NCBI GenBank assembly: GCA_005877565.1
Contig: VBOK01000096.1
Coordinates: forward strand, 1-7,092
From: Nitrospirota bacterium
Lineage (GTDB): Bacteria; Nitrospirota; Nitrospiria; Nitrospirales; NS-4
Direction of reading: 5' to 3'
DNA length: 7,092 bases
Shown: piece after piece, positions 1 to 6,574 of the stretch
Numbering within the stretch: the first letter of the stretch is position 1
Layout of the letters: the number at the start of each line of letters is the position of its first letter
Position numbers and translations under genes: made by a program
The notes under the pieces: generated by a model
The model's database searches: none
What the model was told of the DNA's origin: nothing
What the model saw: the letters and a program-made list of their open reading frames with translations, nothing else

Positions 1-111
1 TCCACGTGTCAGAAGCCGGCGCGTGTGGGGATCAAGACGCTGACCGACGGTTCCCGCGTCCGCGTGTGTCGCAAGTGCACGCAACCCATTGAGAGCAGCG
101 AGCGACCGTAG
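1..111 (+). CDS. rplX: 50S ribosomal protein L24, C-terminal 36 residues (5' end outside window)
   Basis: This is the tail of L24, an assembly-initiating protein of the large subunit that binds 23S rRNA. The open frame starts at base 1 and ends at a TAG at 109-111. Visible residues include QKPARVGIKTLTDGSRVRVC, which matches the conserved L24 pattern KPTRVG-x(n)-DG-x-[KR]VRVC-K-C. A Cys pair (CRKC) near the end and a Cys at visible residue 3 suggest the zinc-ribbon-bearing form of L24, whose other Cys would lie just upstream of the window. The gene ends 2 nt before rplE, the usual rplX-rplE order at the start of the spc operon. The N-terminal KOW domain is not in the window, so only the C-terminal part can be judged. 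Confidence 0.93.
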   Translation, partial: STCQKPARVGIKTLTDGSRVRVCRKCTQPIESSERP

Positions 112-113
112 CC

Positions 114-740
114 ATGGCGAAGCCCCAGCCCAAGCCGGCGCGCAAACCGGCGACCACGCCCGAGGGCAAGCCCGCCAAGGCAGCGCCCGAGCCTCGCGGC
201 CCGGTCCGCTTACAGGAGCACTACCACAAGCTGCTCGTGCCGAGCCTGATGAAGGAATTCTCCTATACGAACCGGATGCAGGTGCCGCGACTTGAATGCA
301 TCGTGCTCAACGTGGGCATGGGTGAGGCGACACAGAACGTCAAGCTGCTGGATTCGGCCGTGCAGGAACTGGCGACCATTACCGGGCAGCACCCCGTGGT
401 GACCCGTGCCCGCAAGGCGATCGCGAACTTCAAGCTCCGCAAAGGCCTTCCGATCGGCGCAAAGGTCACGCTGCGGGGCAAGCGCATGTACGAATTCTTG
501 GACCGTCTGGTGACCGTGGCCCTACCGCGCATCCGCGATTTCAAAGGAGTCTCGCCGAAGTCCTTCGACGGGCGCGGCAATTACACGCTGGGCCTCAAGG
601 AGCAACTGATCTTTCCCGAAATCAAGTACGACACGGTCGAGGCCATCCATGGGATGGATATCACAATCGTGACGACTGCGAACACCAACGATGAAGGCAA
701 GGCCCTGTTGAAGAACCTGGGCATGCCCTTTCGAACCTGA
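114..740 (+). CDS. rplE: 50S ribosomal protein L5
   Basis: L5 binds 5S rRNA and, with L18, forms part of the central protuberance of the large subunit, contacting P-site tRNA. The 208-residue product matches the family across residues 32-208: LQEHYHK, MQVPRLECIVLNVGMGEA (55-72), TRARKAIANFKLRKG, PIGAKVTLRG, PRIRDFKGVSPKSFDGRGNYTLG, and the ending MPFRT. L5 is usually about 180 residues. The extra length is an N-terminal extension of about 30 residues rich in Lys, Pro and Ala. ATG 114 is preferred because it lies 2 nt after the rplX stop and the next in-frame Met (residue 46) would cut into the core domain. No strong Shine-Dalgarno sequence is seen, so translational coupling to rplX is likely. 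Confidence 0.98.
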   Translation: MAKPQPKPARKPATTPEGKPAKAAPEPRGPVRLQEHYHKLLVPSLMKEFSYTNRMQVPRLECIVLNVGMGEATQNVKLLDSAVQELATITGQHPVVTRARKAIANFKLRKGLPIGAKVTLRGKRMYEFLDRLVTVALPRIRDFKGVSPKSFDGRGNYTLGLKEQLIFPEIKYDTVEAIHGMDITIVTTANTNDEGKALLKNLGMPFRT

Positions 741-762
741 TCCAACGAGAGGTCCTGAGACC

Positions 763-948
763 ATGTCCCGATTGGCTCTTCGATTAAAGGCGCAGCGGCC
801 CCCAAAGTTCAAAACGCGGGCGTACAACCGCTGTCCCAACTGCGGCCGGGTGCGGAGCTTCCTGCGCAAGTTCAAGCTGTGCCGTATCTGTTTTCGCTTT
901 CTCAGCCTCCGGGGCGAGATCCCTGGGGTGATCAAATCGAGCTGGTGA
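763..948 (+). CDS. rpsN: 30S ribosomal protein S14, zinc-binding type (type Z)
   Basis: S14 sits in the head of the small subunit and is needed for late 30S assembly. At 61 residues this is the short zinc form, not the roughly 100-residue E. coli form. The zinc ribbon is complete: C24-x2-C27 and C40-x2-C43, in the context YNRCPNCGR and KLCRICFRFL. The C-terminus (GEIPGVIKSSW) is the standard family ending. A good ribosome binding site, GAGAGG at 747-752, lies 10 nt before the ATG. The gene follows rplE by 22 nt and precedes rpsH by 4 nt. The presence of the C+ form implies that S14 here depends on zinc; whether a zinc-independent paralogue exists elsewhere cannot be seen. Confidence 0.97.
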   Translation: MSRLALRLKAQRPPKFKTRAYNRCPNCGRVRSFLRKFKLCRICFRFLSLRGEIPGVIKSSW

Positions 949-952
949 CGCG

Positions 953-1351
953 ATGGCGATGACGGATCCCCTTGCCGACATGTTCACCAGGATTCGTAAC
1001 GCCGTGCGGCGGGGGCACGCGACTGTTCAGGTGCCAGCCTCCACGCTCAAGGCCGAGATCGCCCGGGTTCTCCATCAAGAAGGATTCCTCCAGGGCGTAG
1101 AGCGCATCGAGGAAGGAGGCCATCCGGTCCTACGGCTGCACCTGCGCTACCAGGAGGGTGAAATCCCCATGATCACGGAGATCCGTCGCGTGAGCCGGCC
1201 GGGCAAACGCGTGTATGTCCGGCGCCCTCACATTCCGAAAGTGCGTGGCGGTCTGGGAGTCGCTATCCTGACCACACCCAAAGGGGTCATGACCGGCAAT
1301 GAGTCGCGCGTGCAGAAGATCGGCGGCGAAGTGCTCTGCTATATCTGGTAG
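953..1351 (+). CDS. rpsH: 30S ribosomal protein S8
   Basis: S8 binds helix 21 of 16S rRNA early in assembly of the 30S platform, and in E. coli also represses the spc operon by binding its mRNA. The 132-residue length is normal. The start MAMTDPLADMFTRIRNA is the typical N-terminus; ATG 953 is chosen over the second ATG at 959 because S8 proteins normally have one or two residues before MTDP. The C-terminal RNA-binding segment is at residues 99-132, with GGLGVAILTTPKGVMT (99-114) and GGEVLCYIW. The stretch after GVMT reads GNESRVQKI rather than the more usual DREAR-type sequence, a mild divergence. GGTGA at the end of rpsN can serve as ribosome binding site, so translation is probably coupled. 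Confidence 0.98.
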   Translation: MAMTDPLADMFTRIRNAVRRGHATVQVPASTLKAEIARVLHQEGFLQGVERIEEGGHPVLRLHLRYQEGEIPMITEIRRVSRPGKRVYVRRPHIPKVRGGLGVAILTTPKGVMTGNESRVQKIGGEVLCYIW

Positions 1352-1360
1352 GAGCGTTCG

Positions 1361-1897
1361 ATGTCACGGATTGGAAGAAAGCCTGTACCCATTCCGCAGG
1401 GTGTTGACGTCAAGATCGACACCCAGAAAGTGTTCGTGCAAGGCCCGCTTGGGGCTCTCACGCGGCCGGTCCCGCCCGACATCACGGTGGCTGTGGCGAA
1501 TAGCAATGTCGTGGTGCAGCGCGCGGCCGATACCCGTCAGCACCGCGCGCTGCACGGGCTGGTCCGGAACGAGATCCACAACATGATCGAGGGAGTCACG
1601 AAGGGGTTCGAGAAAGTCCTGGAGATCACCGGGGTCGGGTACAAGGCCGCGCTGAGCGGACGGACGCTCAGTTTCAACCTCGGGTTCACCCATCCTATCG
1701 CGTTCCCGCTGCCGGAGGGTATTGAGGCCAAAGTGGACAAGCAGACGGTGGTGACGATCAGGGGGCGGGACCGATACCTCGTCGGCCAGATCGCCGCCAA
1801 CATTCGAGCCCTCAAGAGGCCTGATGTCTACAAGGCCAAGGGTGTGAAGTACGCGGGCGAAATCTTGATTCGCAAGGAAGGCAAGACGGGCAAGTAA
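1361..1897 (+). CDS. rplF: 50S ribosomal protein L6
   Basis: L6 is a two-domain protein at the base of the L7/L12 stalk, near the sarcin-ricin loop and factor-binding site. The 178 residues match the usual length. Diagnostic segments are MSRIGRKPVPIPQGVDV at the N-terminus, VTKGFEKVLEITGVGYKA (79-96) linking the two domains, LGFTHP (107-112), and the family signature RPDVYKAKGVKYAGE (153-167) followed by a Lys-rich tail. GGAG at 1351-1354 overlaps the rpsH stop codon and lies 6 nt before the ATG, so the start is well supported and coupled to rpsH. Nothing unusual is seen. Confidence 0.98.
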   Translation: MSRIGRKPVPIPQGVDVKIDTQKVFVQGPLGALTRPVPPDITVAVANSNVVVQRAADTRQHRALHGLVRNEIHNMIEGVTKGFEKVLEITGVGYKAALSGRTLSFNLGFTHPIAFPLPEGIEAKVDKQTVVTIRGRDRYLVGQIAANIRALKRPDVYKAKGVKYAGEILIRKEGKTGK

Positions 1898-1909
1898 GGG
1901 AAGTCGACG

Positions 1910-2278
1910 ATGTTGGATGTGAGCAAACGGGAACGTAGCCGGGTCCGCCGGCACCACCGGGTCAGGCTCCGGGTGTTCGGGACGGCCCAGCGTCCACGGC
2001 TCAACGTGTTCAGGAGCAATGCGCACATCTATGCGCAGGTGATCGACGACACAACCGGGCGGACTTTGATCAGCGCGTCGAGTCTGGACAAGGAGCTCAA
2101 GGGCAAGGTGAAAAGCGGAGGGAACGTGACGGCTGCTGTCGCCGTGGGCCAGCTGGTCGCCGAGCGGGCCCTGAAAGCCAACGTGACGGCCGTCGTGTTT
2201 GACCGCGGCGGCTACAAGTACCACGGACGGATCAAGGCATTGGCCGAGGCCTCCCGCGAAAAAGGGCTGAAGTTCTAA
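1910..2278 (+). CDS. rplR: 50S ribosomal protein L18
   Basis: L18 binds 5S rRNA and helps dock it, with L5, into the central protuberance. The product is 122 residues, within the normal range. It has the basic N-terminal tail (KRERSRVRRHHRVRLR, from residue 6), the core strand RPRLNVFRSNAHIYAQVIDD (28-47), and the C-terminal block VVFDRGGYKYHGRIKALAEA (95-114) ending in EKGLKF. AAGGGAAG at 1896-1903 overlaps the rplF stop and lies 6 nt before the ATG. Gaps are 12 nt upstream and 19 nt downstream. Confidence 0.98.
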   Translation: MLDVSKRERSRVRRHHRVRLRVFGTAQRPRLNVFRSNAHIYAQVIDDTTGRTLISASSLDKELKGKVKSGGNVTAAVAVGQLVAERALKANVTAVVFDRGGYKYHGRIKALAEASREKGLKF

Positions 2279-2297
2279 ACAGGAGCGCTGCCGAATC

Positions 2298-2792
2298 GTG
2301 AAGATCAACCCGGACGAACTAAACCTGAAAGATAAGGTCGTCTACATCAACCGCGTGGCCAAGGTGGTCAAGGGGGGGAAGCGGTTCAATTTCACCGCGC
2401 TGGTCGTGGTCGGCGATGAGCAAGGCCTGGTTGGCATCGGCAAGGGCAAGGCGGCGGAGGTGCCCGAGGCTATCTCCAAAGCCGTGCAGCACGCCAAGAA
2501 AAATCTCATCCGTGTCGCGATCAAGAACGGGACCATTCCTCATGAGGTCCACGGCCAGTTCGGCGCCGAGCATGTGCTGCTCAAGCCGGCGTCGGCCGGG
2601 ACCGGGATCGTCGCTGGCGGAGCTGTAAGGGCCGTGATTGAGTTGGCAGGGATCCACAATATCGTCGCAAAAACGCTGGGCCGCGGCAATCCCTTCAACG
2701 TCGTGCAGGCGACCCTTGCCGGGCTGAACCAGTTGCGGGACCCAGACGACGTTCTCCGTATCCGCAAAGCGGTCGTCCAGCAGGCAGGGTAG
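2298..2792 (+). CDS. rpsE: 30S ribosomal protein S5 (GTG start)
   Basis: S5 lies at the mRNA entry channel of the 30S subunit and influences decoding fidelity and spectinomycin response. The 164 residues fit the family (E. coli S5 is 166 residues after Met removal). The N-terminal double-stranded-RNA-binding-like domain is seen as INRVAKVVKGGKRFNFTALV (17-36) and VGIGKGKAAEVPEAISKAVQ (45-64). The C-terminal domain has PASAGTGIVAGGAVRAVIEL and AGIHNIVAKTLGRGNPFNVV. GTG at 2298 is the start: no in-frame ATG or GTG lies between the rplR stop and this codon, and AGGAG at 2281-2285 lies 12 nt upstream, a slightly long spacing. A run of seven G at 2372-2378 falls in the conserved KGGK codons. Confidence 0.97.
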   Translation: MKINPDELNLKDKVVYINRVAKVVKGGKRFNFTALVVVGDEQGLVGIGKGKAAEVPEAISKAVQHAKKNLIRVAIKNGTIPHEVHGQFGAEHVLLKPASAGTGIVAGGAVRAVIELAGIHNIVAKTLGRGNPFNVVQATLAGLNQLRDPDDVLRIRKAVVQQAG

Positions 2793-2794
2793 CG

Positions 2795-3019
2795 ATGGGG
2801 CGGAAGACCACACCCAACGACGCGATCGCGATCACCTTGGTCCGTAGTCCCATTGGCACGCCAAGGTCCCATCGGGTCATCCTGCGCGGGCTCGGCCTCC
2901 GTCGGCTCTACCACACCGTGATCCGGCCGAACACGCCGCAAGTGCGAGGGCTGGTGCACAAGCTCTCCTACCTGTTGGAAGTCCGGGATGCAAGCAAAGA
3001 GGCCCATGAAGCTACATAA
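2795..3019 (+). CDS. rpmD: 50S ribosomal protein L30, slightly extended
   Basis: L30 is a small large-subunit protein, present in many but not all bacteria. The core matches the family: IAITLVRSPIGTPRSHR (11-27), LRGLGLRRLYHTV (30-42), and TPQVRGLVHKLSYLLEV (47-63). At 74 residues it is longer than the usual 58-61, with about 8 extra residues at the N-terminus and about 10 at the C-terminus. The C-terminal extension exists because the reading frame runs 14 nt into rplO before its TAA at 3017-3019. ATG 2795 follows the rpsE stop by 2 nt, with AGG/GGG purines in the last rpsE codons as the only ribosome binding site. Position between rpsE and rplO is the classic one. Confidence 0.95.
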   Translation: MGRKTTPNDAIAITLVRSPIGTPRSHRVILRGLGLRRLYHTVIRPNTPQVRGLVHKLSYLLEVRDASKEAHEAT

Positions 3020-3455
3020 CTTAAAACCGGCCCCCGGGTCCCGGCGGCGGCGCAAGCGCGTTGGCCGAGGCATTGGCTCCGGGCACGGCAAGACGGCCAC
3101 GCGGGGCCACAAGGGACACAAAGCCCGATCGGGAGGCGGCAAGCGGCCAGGGTTTGAGGGGGGGCAGATGCCCCTGACCCGGCGCGTGCCCAAGCGCGGG
3201 TTCACGAACATCTTCACGCAGGAGTGGGCTGTCGTGAACCTCCGCGACCTGAACCGGCTCGAAGGCGTCCAGGATGTGACTCCACAAGTCCTCGCGCAAG
3301 CCGGCCTTGTGCATGGGCGGGAAGCCAAGATCAAGGTCTTAGCAGAAGGCTCGTTGTCGCGGGCGGTCCACGTCCAGGCACATCGGTTCAGCGAAGCTGC
3401 AATCGCTAAGATTCAAGCCGCGGGGGGGATGGTAGAGGTTCTCGACGGTGCTTGA
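3006..3455 (+). CDS. rplO: 50S ribosomal protein L15
   Basis: L15 is a late-assembling large-subunit protein with a long basic N-terminal tail that threads into 23S rRNA. From ATG 3006 the product is 149 residues, starting MKLHNLKPAPGS as the family normally does. The tail has KRVGRGIGSGHGKT (17-30), RGHKGHKARSGGG (33-45) and GFEGGQMPLTRRVPKRGF (49-66). The globular domain holds the L15 signature region around KIKVLAEGSLSRAVHV (108-123) and ends at GGMVEVLDGA. An in-frame ATG at 2988 would add six residues; it has GGAAG 6 nt upstream, while ATG 3006 has AAGAGG with only 3 nt spacing. I prefer 3006 on family grounds, but 2988 stays possible. The gene overlaps rpmD by 14 nt and secY by 8 nt. 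Confidence 0.95.
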   Translation: MKLHNLKPAPGSRRRRKRVGRGIGSGHGKTATRGHKGHKARSGGGKRPGFEGGQMPLTRRVPKRGFTNIFTQEWAVVNLRDLNRLEGVQDVTPQVLAQAGLVHGREAKIKVLAEGSLSRAVHVQAHRFSEAAIAKIQAAGGMVEVLDGA

Positions 3456-4761
3456 GCGGCTGATCACGAATTTCAAGAACATCTTCAATATCCCGGAGCT
3501 GCGGAATCGGATTTTTTTCACGCTCGGGATGTTGGCGGTCTATCGGATCGGCGCGCACATTCCGACCCCTGGCATCAACAACGACGAACTCGGCAAGTTC
3601 CTGCAGGAGAAAGGCGGCGCGCTCCTCGGGTTTCTCGACATCTTTTCCGGCGGAGCCCTCTCGCGGCTGACGATCTTCGCGCTCGGCATCATGCCGTACA
3701 TCAGCGCGTCGATCATCCTGCAGCTGCTGACGGTCGTGATCCCCCACTTGACGAAGCTTGCCAAGGAGGGGGAACGCGGCCGGAAGAAGATCATACAGTA
3801 CACCCGGTTCGGCACGATCGCGATCGGCCTGATCCAGTCGTTCGGGATCGCCATCGGGCTTGAGGGCATGAACCGTGGAGCTTTTGTCTTGGACAAAGGC
3901 TGGAGCTTCCGCCTGATGACCATGCTGACGCTGACCGCAGGCACGGCCTTTTTAATGTGGCTCGGGGAGCAGATCACCGAGCGGGGGATCGGCAATGGCA
4001 TCTCACTGATCATCTTTGCGGGGATCGTCGCCCGACTGCCGGCGGCGGTGGTGGAGACCTATCGGCTGTTTGAAGTCGGTCAGTTGACAGGGTTCTGGCT
4101 CATCACGCTCATCGGCGGGATGGTCGGGGTGATCGCGGCCATCGTGTTTCTAGAGACGGGCAGACGCAAGATCCCGGTGCAGTATGCCAAGCGCGTGGTG
4201 GGGCGGCGGGTGTTCGGCGGCCAGAGCACGCACATCCCTCTCAAGATCAACACGGCAGGCGTGATTCCGCCGATCTTCGCCTCGTCGATCATCGCGTTTC
4301 CGGCAACAATCGCCGGGTTCATCCAGATCCCCTGGGTCCAGCAGGCGGGCACCATGCTCGCCCCAGGCTCGGTGACCTACACGATCCTGTACGTCAGCCT
4401 GATCGTGTTCTTCTGCTACTTTTACACGGCGGTGGTGCTGAACCCGGTGGACATCGCGGACAACATGAAGAAGTACGGAGGATTCATTCCGGGCATCCGA
4501 CCGGGCCAGCGGACCTCAGACTACATCTACCGGGTCCTGAACCGCATCACCTTCGCGGGCTCGCTCTACCTAGCGGGGGTATGCATCATCCCGGAGATCC
4601 TGATCTACAAAATCGGCGTGCCGTTCTACTTCGGTGGCACCTCATTGTTGATCACCGTCGGCGTGGGCTTGGACACGGCGCAACAGATCGAGTCGCACAT
4701 GCTCATGCGCAACTACGAGGGGTTCTTGGCCAAGGGACGGCTGAAAGGACGAAGCGGGTAA
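3448..4761 (+). CDS. secY: Protein translocase channel subunit SecY (GTG start)
   Basis: SecY is the pore-forming inner-membrane subunit of the SecYEG translocon, through which SecA- or ribosome-driven polypeptides pass. The 437 residues are normal, with ten hydrophobic segments expected; the first is around 21-37. Clear landmarks are the cytoplasmic N-terminus ending IPELRNRIFFTLGMLAVYRIG, the plug region around FLDIFSGGALSRLTIFALG (62-80), signature 1 up to YISASIILQLL (84-94), signature 2 WLGEQITERGIGNG (171-184), and the C5 loop FIPGIRPGQRTSDYI (346-360), with R351 aligned to the functionally critical Arg of E. coli SecY. The C-terminus is the basic tail after LMRNYEGF. GTG 3448 lies inside the last codons of rplO, with GAGG at 3435-3438, 9 nt upstream. 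A run of seven T at 3512-3518 encodes I22-F23-F24. Confidence 0.98.
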   Translation: MLERLITNFKNIFNIPELRNRIFFTLGMLAVYRIGAHIPTPGINNDELGKFLQEKGGALLGFLDIFSGGALSRLTIFALGIMPYISASIILQLLTVVIPHLTKLAKEGERGRKKIIQYTRFGTIAIGLIQSFGIAIGLEGMNRGAFVLDKGWSFRLMTMLTLTAGTAFLMWLGEQITERGIGNGISLIIFAGIVARLPAAVVETYRLFEVGQLTGFWLITLIGGMVGVIAAIVFLETGRRKIPVQYAKRVVGRRVFGGQSTHIPLKINTAGVIPPIFASSIIAFPATIAGFIQIPWVQQAGTMLAPGSVTYTILYVSLIVFFCYFYTAVVLNPVDIADNMKKYGGFIPGIRPGQRTSDYIYRVLNRITFAGSLYLAGVCIIPEILIYKIGVPFYFGGTSLLITVGVGLDTAQQIESHMLMRNYEGFLAKGRLKGRSG

Positions 4762-4767
4762 GGGGCG

Positions 4768-5427
4768 GTGCGACTAGTCTTTTTCGGAGCGCCCGGCGTG
4801 GGCAAGGGGACGCAGGCGCAGCGCTTGGCTGCGCAGGAGAAGATCCCCCAGGTTTCCACGGGAGAGATCCTGCGGAAGTCCGTCGAGCGCGGCACGCCGC
4901 TCGGACTGCGGGCGAAGGGTTATATGGACTCTGGCACGCTCGTGCCGGATGAGGTGGTCATCGGGCTCGTCCGGGAAAAATTGACGGGCCCGGAGTGCGC
5001 GCGAGGGTATATTCTCGACGGATTCCCCAGGACGGTGGCGCAGGCCGAAGCGTTGGACCGGATGTTCAAAGAGACGGGCACCCCTGGGCTCGATCATGTG
5101 GTCAGCTTCGAGGTGTCCCCTGATGAGATCATCCGCCGTCTCTCCGGGCGTCGCAGTTGCTCCACGTGTCAAACGGTCTATCACATCGAGCATGATCCGC
5201 CCAAACGGGAGGGGGTCTGCGACAAGTGCGGTGGAACACTTGTACAGCGTGCCGACGATAAACCCGAAACGGTGTTGGCCCGGCTCAAGGTGTTCGACCA
5301 GCAGACCCGCCCACTCGTGGAGTATTATCAGAAGCAGGGGCTTCTGCGTCGGGTGGAGGCTACTGGCTCGATCGACCAGGTCTACAAGCAACTCCTGGCC
5401 ATCGTGCACGCGACGAGGGTGGCATGA
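4768..5427 (+). CDS. adk: Adenylate kinase, zinc-LID long form (GTG start)
   Basis: Adk catalyses ATP + AMP to 2 ADP in the cytoplasm. The 219 residues are the long bacterial form. The P-loop is GAPGVGKGT (7-15, K13 binding phosphate), the AMP-binding region contains STGEILRKSVERG (30-42), and DGFPRT is at 84-89. The LID domain (about 123-160) carries four Cys, C131-x2-C134 and C151-x2-C154, a structural zinc site found in many non-enteric bacteria. The motif STGD of most adenylate kinases reads STGE here (E33), a conservative change. GTG 4768 is the only start that keeps the P-loop at its usual distance. It is in the same frame as secY, 6 nt after its TAA, with AAGGGG at 4760-4765 only 2 nt away, so reinitiation after secY is likely. 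It overlaps map by 4 nt (ATGA). Confidence 0.97.
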   Translation: MRLVFFGAPGVGKGTQAQRLAAQEKIPQVSTGEILRKSVERGTPLGLRAKGYMDSGTLVPDEVVIGLVREKLTGPECARGYILDGFPRTVAQAEALDRMFKETGTPGLDHVVSFEVSPDEIIRRLSGRRSCSTCQTVYHIEHDPPKREGVCDKCGGTLVQRADDKPETVLARLKVFDQQTRPLVEYYQKQGLLRRVEATGSIDQVYKQLLAIVHATRVA

Positions 5428-6188
5428 CTGAAATCGAATTGAAGTCGCCCGAAGAGATCGAGAAGATGAGCCGCGCGTCGCGGATCGTCGCCGAGGTCCT
5501 GGAGGCGCTGCGCCATCAGATCAGGCCCGGGGTGACGACGGAAGAACTGGATCGCTTTGCGGAGAAGTTCATCCTCGAGCGTGGTGGGAAGCCGGCGTTT
5601 AAGGGCTACCAGGTCCGCGACAAGATCTACCAGCACACCCTGTGCGTGTCGGTCAACGAAGAGGTCGTGCACGGCATTCCCTCGCGCCGCGTGCTCAAAG
5701 AGGGCGACATCGTGGGACTGGACATCGGGGTCGTCGTGGACGGATATTATGGAGATGCCGCCATTACAGTGCCGGCCGGCGCCGTCTCGGACGAGACACG
5801 CCGCCTCCTGCGGGTGACTGAAGAGGCGCTCCACAAGGGGATTGCGCAGGCCGTCGTCGGCAATAGGATTTCCGACATCTCCCACGCCGTGCAGAGCCAC
5901 GCGGAAGGGGCAAACTTTTCCGTCGTGACGGAGTTCGTAGGGCACGGAATCGGCCGGCGTCTGCACGAAGAGCCGCAGGTGCCGAACTACGGCGAGCCCG
6001 GAAAAGGGCCTCGCTTGAAGCCAGGGATGACGCTCGCGATCGAGCCGATGGTGAACATGGGGCGGCCGGAGACTAGGCTGCTGGCCGATGGCTGGACGGC
6101 CGTGACCCGAGACGGAAGTCTGTCAGCCCACTTCGAGCATACGATCGTCGTGACCGACGCGGGGCCACGGATTCTGACGAAACTGTAA
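5424..6188 (+). CDS. map: Methionine aminopeptidase, type I
   Basis: Map removes the initiator Met from nascent proteins at the ribosome exit. The 254-residue single-domain 'pita-bread' enzyme has the full dinuclear metal site: D100 (VGLDIG), D111 (YYGDAAIT), H174 (FVGHGIGRRLHEEP), E207 (TLAIEPMV) and E238 (SAHFEHT), plus the active-site H83 (VVHGIP) and H181. The N-terminus IELKSPEEIEKM is typical. Between Y62 and C74 the sequence reads QVRDKIYQHTL, slightly longer than the common GFPxSx-type loop before CVSVNEEVVHGIP. No N-terminal SH3-binding or zinc-finger extension is present, so it is the type Ia class. The ATG overlaps the adk stop (ATGA, 5424-5427), with GAGGG at 5415-5419 4 nt upstream. 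Confidence 0.98.
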   Translation: MTEIELKSPEEIEKMSRASRIVAEVLEALRHQIRPGVTTEELDRFAEKFILERGGKPAFKGYQVRDKIYQHTLCVSVNEEVVHGIPSRRVLKEGDIVGLDIGVVVDGYYGDAAITVPAGAVSDETRRLLRVTEEALHKGIAQAVVGNRISDISHAVQSHAEGANFSVVTEFVGHGIGRRLHEEPQVPNYGEPGKGPRLKPGMTLAIEPMVNMGRPETRLLADGWTAVTRDGSLSAHFEHTIVVTDAGPRILTKL

Positions 6189-6209
6189 GGGACAGGGTGA
6201 ACAGGCGCG

Positions 6210-6428
6210 ATGGGTAAGGAAGATGTCATCGAAGCGCAAGGGACTGTCGCCGAGACGCTGCCGAACGCCATGTTCCGCGTCCAATTGGACAACGGGCATA
6301 CGATCCTGGCGCACATTTCCGGCAAAATGCGGATGAACTTCATCCGCATCCTCCCGGGCGACAAGGTCACGGTGGAGCTTTCGCCCTACGATCTGACGCG
6401 GGGACGGATCACGTACCGGTTCAAATAG
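6210..6428 (+). CDS. infA: Translation initiation factor IF-1
   Basis: IF-1 is a single OB-fold protein that occupies the 30S A site during initiation and works with IF-2 and IF-3. The 72 residues match the family closely from end to end: GKEDVIEAQGTVAETLPNAM, FRVQLDNGHTILAHISGKMR (22-41), NFIRILPGDKVTVELSPYDL (43-62), and the ending TRGRITYRFK. AGG at 6203-6205 and GGTGA at 6196-6200 are possible ribosome binding sites. It lies 21 nt after map and 32 nt before rpmJ; map-infA-rpmJ-rpsM is a very common order in bacteria other than enterics. Confidence 0.98.
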   Translation: MGKEDVIEAQGTVAETLPNAMFRVQLDNGHTILAHISGKMRMNFIRILPGDKVTVELSPYDLTRGRITYRFK

Positions 6429-6460
6429 GAGCAACCATCCTTGGAGTGGGCTGAGCGGCC

Positions 6461-6574
6461 ATGAAAGTCAAGTCGTCGGTCAAACCGATCTGCTCGAAGT
6501 GCAAAGTGATCCGGCGTCGCGGGGTCGTCCGAGTGCTCTGCTCGAATCCCCGGCACAAACAACGGCAAGGCTAG
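6461..6574 (+). CDS. rpmJ: 50S ribosomal protein L36, zinc-binding type
   Basis: L36 is the smallest large-subunit protein and stabilises rRNA near the peptidyl-transferase side of the subunit. The 37-residue product reads MKVKSSVKPICSKCKVIRRR and continues to a KQRQG ending at TAG 6572-6574, the standard length and ends. The zinc ligands are complete: C11-x2-C14, C27 and H32. It is the C+ form that requires zinc. GGAG at 6443-6446 is 14 nt upstream of the ATG, so the ribosome binding site is weak; the purines GAG at 6453-6455 are closer. It is short, but the match is unmistakable. Confidence 0.97.
   Translation: MKVKSSVKPICSKCKVIRRRGVVRVLCSNPRHKQRQG

Noticed and set aside
1364..2308. 314-codon open frame on the minus strand opposite rplF and rplR
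   Set aside because: It lies opposite two certain ribosomal-protein genes, has no recognisable domain, and long antisense frames are common in GC-rich coding DNA.
2540..3334. 264-codon minus-strand open frame opposite rpsE, rpmD and rplO
   Set aside because: It is rich in Arg, Pro and Ser, spans three well-supported sense genes, and lacks any recognisable motif.
4774..5409. 211-codon minus-strand open frame opposite adk
   Set aside because: It mirrors the adk reading frame almost exactly, and its composition (many Arg, Leu, His) is typical of a shadow frame.
5382..5966. 194-codon minus-strand open frame opposite map
   Set aside because: Same reasoning: it is fully antisense to a gene with intact catalytic residues and shows no domain of its own.
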